Positions 6,955-10,209 of a stretch of DNA of 10,209 bases are shown here, one piece after another. The stretch lies in contig CAYVUV010000357.1 in assembly GCA_964455095.1 (NCBI GenBank), positions 1 through 10,209 of the forward strand, given 5' to 3'. A model generated the notes under the pieces. It searched no databases. It was given only the letters and a program-made list of their open reading frames with translations, and was not told the DNA's origin. The position numbers were made by a program, and so were the translations under genes. This DNA comes from CAYVUV01 sp964455095. Its GTDB lineage: Bacteria; Desulfobacterota; Binatia; HRBIN30; CADEER01. Position 1 is the stretch's first letter; every line of letters begins with the position of its first letter.

Positions 6955-7017
6955 TCCCCCTTTTACAAAGGGGGACCGAGGGGGATTTTCTGAGTGATCG
7001 AATCTGAAATCCCCCCT
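6955..7017. repeat. Dispersed-type palindromic repeat with GGGGG/CCCCC arms
   Basis: Two stem-loops lie side by side. The first pairs 6955-6963 with 6967-6975 (TCCCCCTTT and AAAGGGGGA) around a 3-base TAC loop. The second pairs 6980-6988 with 7007-7015 (GGGGGATTT and AAATCCCCC) around an 18-base loop. The C-run of the first stem could also pair with the G-run of the second, so alternative folds are possible. The wording resembles a short intergenic repeat that I know from many bacterial genomes, particularly deltaproteobacterial-type and environmental ones; copy number in this genome cannot be judged from one window. It ends 11 bases before the ligase ATG and occupies the place of a normal Shine-Dalgarno region. 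Confidence 0.75.
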
Positions 7018-7028
7018 GACCAGCTTTG

Positions 7029-8669
7029 ATGCCGATGAATCCGACCGCCGCCGTGCCCCCTGCGCTCGCGGCGCGCTATCGCCGCGACCGGCACTGGCCC
7101 GACGTGCCGATCGGCCAGCGCCTCACCGACACCTGCGCCCGCCACGCCCGCAAGCTGGCACTCGTCGACGGCGGCGAGCGGCTGACGTTTGCCGAGCTCG
7201 ACCGTCTGGCGCGGCGCATGGCGCTCGGCCTGTTGGCGCTGGGCGTCGGGCCCGGCGACGTCGTCGCCTACCAACTGCCGAACTGGTGGGAGGCCGCCGT
7301 GGCCTTCCTCGCCGCGGCGCGCGTCGGCGCCGTGGTCAACCCCGTGCTGCCGATCTTCCGCGCCCGCGAGTTGCGCTTCGCGCTCGGTCAGTCGCGCGCG
7401 CGCGTGCTGCTCGTGCCCGGCACGTATCGCGACTGCCACTACCCCGACCTCGTCGCCGGGTTGCGCGGCGAGCTGCCCGATCTGACCGACGTGCTCGTCG
7501 TCCGCGACACGGCGCCGGTGGGCATGCGCTCGTTTGCCGCCTTCCTGGACACGCCGTGGGAGCGCGCCCCGCAGACGGCCGATCGCATGGTCGGTGCCGT
7601 CGACCCCGACAGCATTCTGATGTTGATGTACACCTCGGGCACCACCGCCGAGCCGAAAGGCGTGCTGCACTCGCACAACACGCTCAGCGCCGAGGTGCAG
7701 AGCCTGGCGCGCGTGCACGGCTTGACGGCGGCGGACGTGACCCTGATGCCATCGCCATTGACGCACATCTCCGGCGTCATCCACGCCATCCTCACGCCCG
7801 CCTTGCTCGGCACGGCAGCGGTATTGATGGAGCGTTGGGACCCGGCCGCCGCGTTCGAGCTGATCGAGCGCGAGCGGGTCACGTACATGGTCGGCGCCCC
7901 GACGTTCCTGCGCGATCTCACAGAGCACCCGGCGCGCGTCGGGCGCGATCTCTGTGCATTGCGGCTGTTCTCGTGCGGCGGCGCCGAGGTCTCGCCCGAC
8001 CTGATCCGGCAGGCGCGCGCCGCGCTCGGCTGCGTCGCCAAGCGCGTCTACGGTTCGACCGAGTTCCCCACCATCACCACCACCGACGCCGCCGATGCCG
8101 AGAGCATGGGGATCGAGACCGAGGGCCGCCCGATCTGGCCGGCGGAAGTGCGCATCGCGGCGGAGGACGGTGCGGCGCTCGGCGCCGGATGCGACGGCGA
8201 GGTCCAGGCGCGCGGACCGGAGTGTTTCCTGGGCTACACCGACCCGGCGCTGACCGCCGAGGCGTTCACCGCCGACGGCTGGTTCCGCACCGGCGACCTC
8301 GGCCGGCTCGACGAGGGCGGCTACCTGCGCATCACCGGTCGCATCAAGGACATCGTCATCCGCAAGGGCGAGAAGTTCAGCCTGCGCGAGCTCGAGGAGC
8401 TGATCGCCCGCCACCCGGCGGTCGGCGAGGTCGCCGTCCTCGCCGTACCCGATGCGCATTCGGGAGAGCGCGCCTGCGCCGCTGTCGTCCTGCGCCCAGG
8501 CGCCGCGCTCGACCTTGCGGCACTGACGGCGTTTCTCGCCGCCGAAGGTCTCGCCAAACAGAAACTACCCGAGCAGCTCGCGCTCGTCGCCGACCTGCCG
8601 CGCACCGACAGCGGCAAGATTCACCGCGTCGAGCTCAAAGCGCGCATCGCGAAGTCGTCGGTCGATTGA
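7029..8669 (+). CDS. AMP-forming acyl-CoA ligase (ANL superfamily), 546 aa
   Basis: Activates a carboxylic acid with ATP to an acyl-adenylate and then forms the CoA thioester in the cytoplasm. All core motifs of the superfamily are present in order: the phosphate-binding loop YTSGTTAEPKGV (201-212), YGSTEFP (341-347), GWFRTGDL (417-424), the hinge region GRIKDIVIRKGEKFS (437-451) and the C-terminal DLPRTDSGKIHR (522-533), whose K530 is the adenylation lysine. The overall pattern resembles the cyclohexanecarboxylate-CoA ligase / medium-chain fatty acid ligase branch, but that sub-assignment is from memory and the substrate stays open. ATG at 7029 is chosen; TTG at 7026 and ATG at 7035 are also in frame, and no Shine-Dalgarno is visible before any of them. 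The gene is divergent from the propeller-transporter operon, which itself ends in an acyl-CoA dehydrogenase, so this enzyme may supply its substrate. Confidence 0.95.
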   Translation: MPMNPTAAVPPALAARYRRDRHWPDVPIGQRLTDTCARHARKLALVDGGERLTFAELDRLARRMALGLLALGVGPGDVVAYQLPNWWEAAVAFLAAARVGAVVNPVLPIFRARELRFALGQSRARVLLVPGTYRDCHYPDLVAGLRGELPDLTDVLVVRDTAPVGMRSFAAFLDTPWERAPQTADRMVGAVDPDSILMLMYTSGTTAEPKGVLHSHNTLSAEVQSLARVHGLTAADVTLMPSPLTHISGVIHAILTPALLGTAAVLMERWDPAAAFELIERERVTYMVGAPTFLRDLTEHPARVGRDLCALRLFSCGGAEVSPDLIRQARAALGCVAKRVYGSTEFPTITTTDAADAESMGIETEGRPIWPAEVRIAAEDGAALGAGCDGEVQARGPECFLGYTDPALTAEAFTADGWFRTGDLGRLDEGGYLRITGRIKDIVIRKGEKFSLRELEELIARHPAVGEVAVLAVPDAHSGERACAAVVLRPGAALDLAALTAFLAAEGLAKQKLPEQLALVADLPRTDSGKIHRVELKARIAKSSVD

Positions 8670-8686
8670 CCCGCGACGCGAACGAG

Positions 8687-8767
8687 AACCACAGATGGAC
8701 GCGGATGAACACGGATAACGGATAGGAGTCGAATCCCATCCGCGTGTATCCGCATCCATCCGCGGTT
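8687..8767. repeat. GGAT-rich imperfect inverted repeat between convergent genes
   Basis: Two 30-base arms (8687-8716 and 8738-8767) are imperfect reverse complements around a 21-base loop. The left arm starts AACCACAGATGGACGCGGAT, and the right arm read on the other strand starts AACCGCGGATGGATGCGGAT. The left arm belongs to a repeat type found in many unrelated bacterial genomes, often mistranslated as peptides with the string HRWTRMNTD. It fills most of the 107-bp gap between the ligase and OmpA stop codons. A TTTT run at 8773-8776 follows it on the plus strand, so it may also serve as a terminator for the ligase transcript. Confidence 0.75.
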
Positions 8768-8776
8768 GGCAGTTTT

Positions 8777-9754
8777 CTACTCGCCGCTCACCCGCAGCTC
8801 GACGCGGCGGTTCTGGGCGCGTCCTTCGTCGGTGTCGTTGCTGGCTACCGGACGCGACTCGCCGAAGCCTTCGACGGTCATGCGGCTCGCGTCGATGCCC
8901 TTGCCGATGAGGTAGCTGCGCACGGAATTGGCGCGGCGCAGCGACAGCGCCTGGTTGTACTCGTCGGTGCCGCGCGCATCCGTGTGCCCGTCGACGACGA
9001 CCGCCACCGCGCCGGCGTCCTTCAACGTCGCGGCGGCCTCGTCGAGGATCGGCCGCGCATCGACGCGGATGTCGGACTTATCGAAGTCGAAATTGACCCC
9101 GCGCAGCACCAGCTTCTTCTTCATCGGCGCGGGCGGCGGCGGCGGCGCCTGGGCGACGACTGGAGGAGGAGGCGGCGGCGCCGGCGGCGGCGGCAGGAAG
9201 CGGTGGCGGAAGCTCAGACCGGTGACCAGGTAGGTCAGGTCGTCGGTCGATCCGCGCGCGGCGCGCATGCTGCTCTGGTCGCGGCGGATGAAGAGACCGA
9301 GCGCCGTGCCGGGGTGAAACTCGTAGTTGAACCCGGCGGCGATATTGAACCCATCGCCCTTGTCGTTGATCGGTCCGGTGATGTCCGAGTAGTAGCCCCC
9401 CTGCGCGCTGACGAATACCTCTTTGTTCTCGTCGTTGAGCGACATGCGTGCACCGGCCGTGATGGCGAAGATGGTCGTGATATCGTCCTCGGGATCGACG
9501 CCGGACACGGTATCGGTGTGGAACGCGGTGAGTTGCGGTTGAATGAGCGGCGTGATGGCAAAGCTGTCGCCCCATTGGTAGCCGATGAAGGGGGCCACGG
9601 CGCCGCCGGGGTCGGCGGTGTCGCGAAACTTCGAGATCGGGATTGCCGCGCCGACGTCGACGCCCACCACGGGCATGCCGGCCCACGCCGCGGGGGCCGC
9701 AATCGACGCCACCGCCGCAGCACCGCCCAACCAGCGCAACAGCTTCCTTGCCAT
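8777..9754 (-). CDS. OmpA-family outer-membrane protein, beta-barrel plus peptidoglycan-binding domain, 325 aa
   Basis: Structural outer-membrane protein expected to anchor the outer membrane to the cell wall. Residues 1-25 are a signal peptide ending in AWA before Gly26. Residues about 26-186 alternate polar and hydrophobic positions and end in LSFRHRF, consistent with an eight-stranded OmpA-like barrel. A proline-rich hinge fills 188-210. The OmpA C-terminal domain spans about 216-323, with FDFDKSDIR (222-230), GHTDARGTDEYNQALSLRRAN (256-276) and GFGESRP (296-302). By alignment with Acinetobacter OmpA, D259 and R274, 15 residues apart, would bind the diaminopimelate of peptidoglycan. A GGAGG core lies 8 bases before ATG 9754 within a longer G-rich run. 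The gene converges on the ligase gene and diverges from the SurA-like gene. Whether the barrel is an open pore cannot be told. Confidence 0.93.
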   Translation of the reverse strand: MARKLLRWLGGAAAVASIAAPAAWAGMPVVGVDVGAAIPISKFRDTADPGGAVAPFIGYQWGDSFAITPLIQPQLTAFHTDTVSGVDPEDDITTIFAITAGARMSLNDENKEVFVSAQGGYYSDITGPINDKGDGFNIAAGFNYEFHPGTALGLFIRRDQSSMRAARGSTDDLTYLVTGLSFRHRFLPPPPAPPPPPPVVAQAPPPPPAPMKKKLVLRGVNFDFDKSDIRVDARPILDEAAATLKDAGAVAVVVDGHTDARGTDEYNQALSLRRANSVRSYLIGKGIDASRMTVEGFGESRPVASNDTDEGRAQNRRVELRVSGE

Positions 9755-9911
9755 AAGGACCCCCTCCCCCGGTCAAAGTGTGCCGCGTGTCTAACCTGTC
9801 GCGCCCTCGCTTGTAAAGGCTGACTCCGCGCCGCCGGACGCTGCGCCACCGAGCATGACTTGCGCGCCGACGCCGTGCTAACAGGAGCGCACCAGCTCTT
9901 CAGACCACCCC
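9755..9911. other. Divergent intergenic region between OmpA-family and SurA-like genes
   Basis: 157 bp. Apart from the G-rich ribosome binding site of the OmpA-family gene and its weak possible promoter, I see no convincing promoter, palindrome or repeat for the rightward gene. Confidence 0.5.
9788..9817 (-). promoter_or_regulatory. Possible promoter of the OmpA-family gene
   Basis: On the minus strand TTTACA (9812-9817) matches the -35 consensus at five of six bases and TAGACA (9788-9793), 18 bases on, matches the -10 at three of six. A start near 9781 would give a leader of about 27 bases containing the G-rich ribosome binding site. The -10 box is weak, so this is tentative. Confidence 0.25.
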
Positions 9912-10209
9912 ATGAGCAACGCCATGAACGCGCGCACTGAGCGCCCGTCGCGCCGCGCCAGCGCGCTGCTCGTGCTGGGCGCCATCCTCGGCGTCGTGCT
10001 GGCGGCCGCGGGCCTCGCGGCGCCGCGCGGCGGTTCAAAGGCACTGGAGTCCGATCTTGTCGCGCGCGTCAACGGCGAGCCGATCCGCCGCGAGGACTAC
10101 GCGCGTCTGCTGGAGGCATTGGCCAGCGACCGCCGCGAGCCGCTCGACGAGTCCGCCCGCCAGCACGTGCTCGACCGCCTGATCGAAGAGGAGCTGCTCG
10201 TGCAGCACG
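9912..10209 (+). CDS. SurA-like chaperone / peptidyl-prolyl isomerase, N-terminal part, cut by the window end
   Basis: The open frame runs from ATG 9912 to the last base (99 codons plus one base) without a stop, so the gene continues past the window. Translation gives a short basic N-terminus (RTERPSRRAS), one hydrophobic segment (about 18-37) that is a signal peptide or membrane anchor, then a SurA-type N-terminal domain: LVARVNGEPIRREDYARLL followed by a predicted helix with DESARQHVLDRLIEEELLVQ. In this family the valine-asparagine-glycine-glutamate turn and the leucine-aspartate-arginine-leucine-isoleucine helix are typical, and a parvulin isomerase domain usually follows; it would lie outside the window. 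An in-frame TAA at 9879 rules out a longer start; ATG 9924 is a second possibility. No Shine-Dalgarno is close (AGGAG at 9883-9887 is too far). Diverges from the OmpA-family gene, fitting a role in folding outer-membrane proteins. Confidence 0.75.
   Translation, partial: MSNAMNARTERPSRRASALLVLGAILGVVLAAAGLAAPRGGSKALESDLVARVNGEPIRREDYARLLEALASDRREPLDESARQHVLDRLIEEELLVQH

Noticed and set aside
7026..7028. TTG at 7026 as the start of the ligase
   Set aside because: An ATG follows immediately at 7029 and there is no ribosome binding site that would favour the TTG.
6963..8459. A 498-codon open frame on the minus strand opposite the acyl-CoA ligase
   Set aside because: No domain, skewed Arg/Ala/Gly/His composition, and the ligase on the other strand has every expected motif.
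9129..9195. GGC/GGA-rich low-complexity tract as a regulatory or unstable repeat
   Set aside because: It simply encodes the proline-rich hinge of the OmpA-family protein on the minus strand, a common feature of such proteins.

Overview
The window is a gene-dense, GC-rich stretch of a Gram-negative chromosome. Signal peptides, an OmpA-type outer-membrane protein, a lipoprotein signal and a SurA-like periplasmic protein all point to a cell with an outer membrane. The gene set (acyl-CoA dehydrogenase, acyl-CoA ligase, MMPL/RND transporter with DUF1329 and YCF48 partners), the high GC and the two dispersed-repeat types fit a deltaproteobacterial-type or Binatota-like lineage. That taxonomic guess is an inference and is weak; no marker gene is present.

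Layout. (1) 128-694 (+): a small unknown helical lipoprotein. It converges on the next block with only 7 bp between stop codons. (2) 702-6770 (-): a compact block read right to left: a seven-bladed YCF48/BNR-like propeller, an MMPL/RND transporter overlapping it by 23 bp, a DUF1329 periplasmic protein 28 bp later, and an acyl-CoA dehydrogenase 58 bp after that. This looks like one operon. (3) 6771-7028: a 258-bp divergent control region. It has a sigma70-like promoter facing each way, both with 18-bp spacers, an FNR/Anr-like palindrome over the leftward -35 box, and a GGGGG/CCCCC dispersed palindromic repeat in the predicted leader of the rightward gene. (4) 7029-8669 (+): an AMP-forming acyl-CoA ligase. 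(5) 8670-8776: a convergent intergenic gap filled by a GGAT-rich inverted repeat of a widely dispersed type. (6) 8777-9754 (-): an OmpA-family beta-barrel/peptidoglycan-binding protein. (7) 9912 to the window edge (+): the 5' part of a SurA-type chaperone/peptidyl-prolyl isomerase gene.

How the genes may work together. The transporter, the LolB-like-fold DUF1329 protein and the propeller form a recurrent envelope module thought to handle hydrophobic or lipid-like compounds. Here an acyl-CoA dehydrogenase ends the operon and a CoA ligase is divergently transcribed from the same control region. A reasonable hypothesis is a unit that moves a carboxylated hydrophobic compound across the envelope, activates it to a CoA thioester and starts its beta-oxidation. 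The substrate cannot be read from the sequence. No CRISPR array, tRNA, rRNA, transposase or phage gene was seen, and no gene-free stretch exceeds 300 bp.
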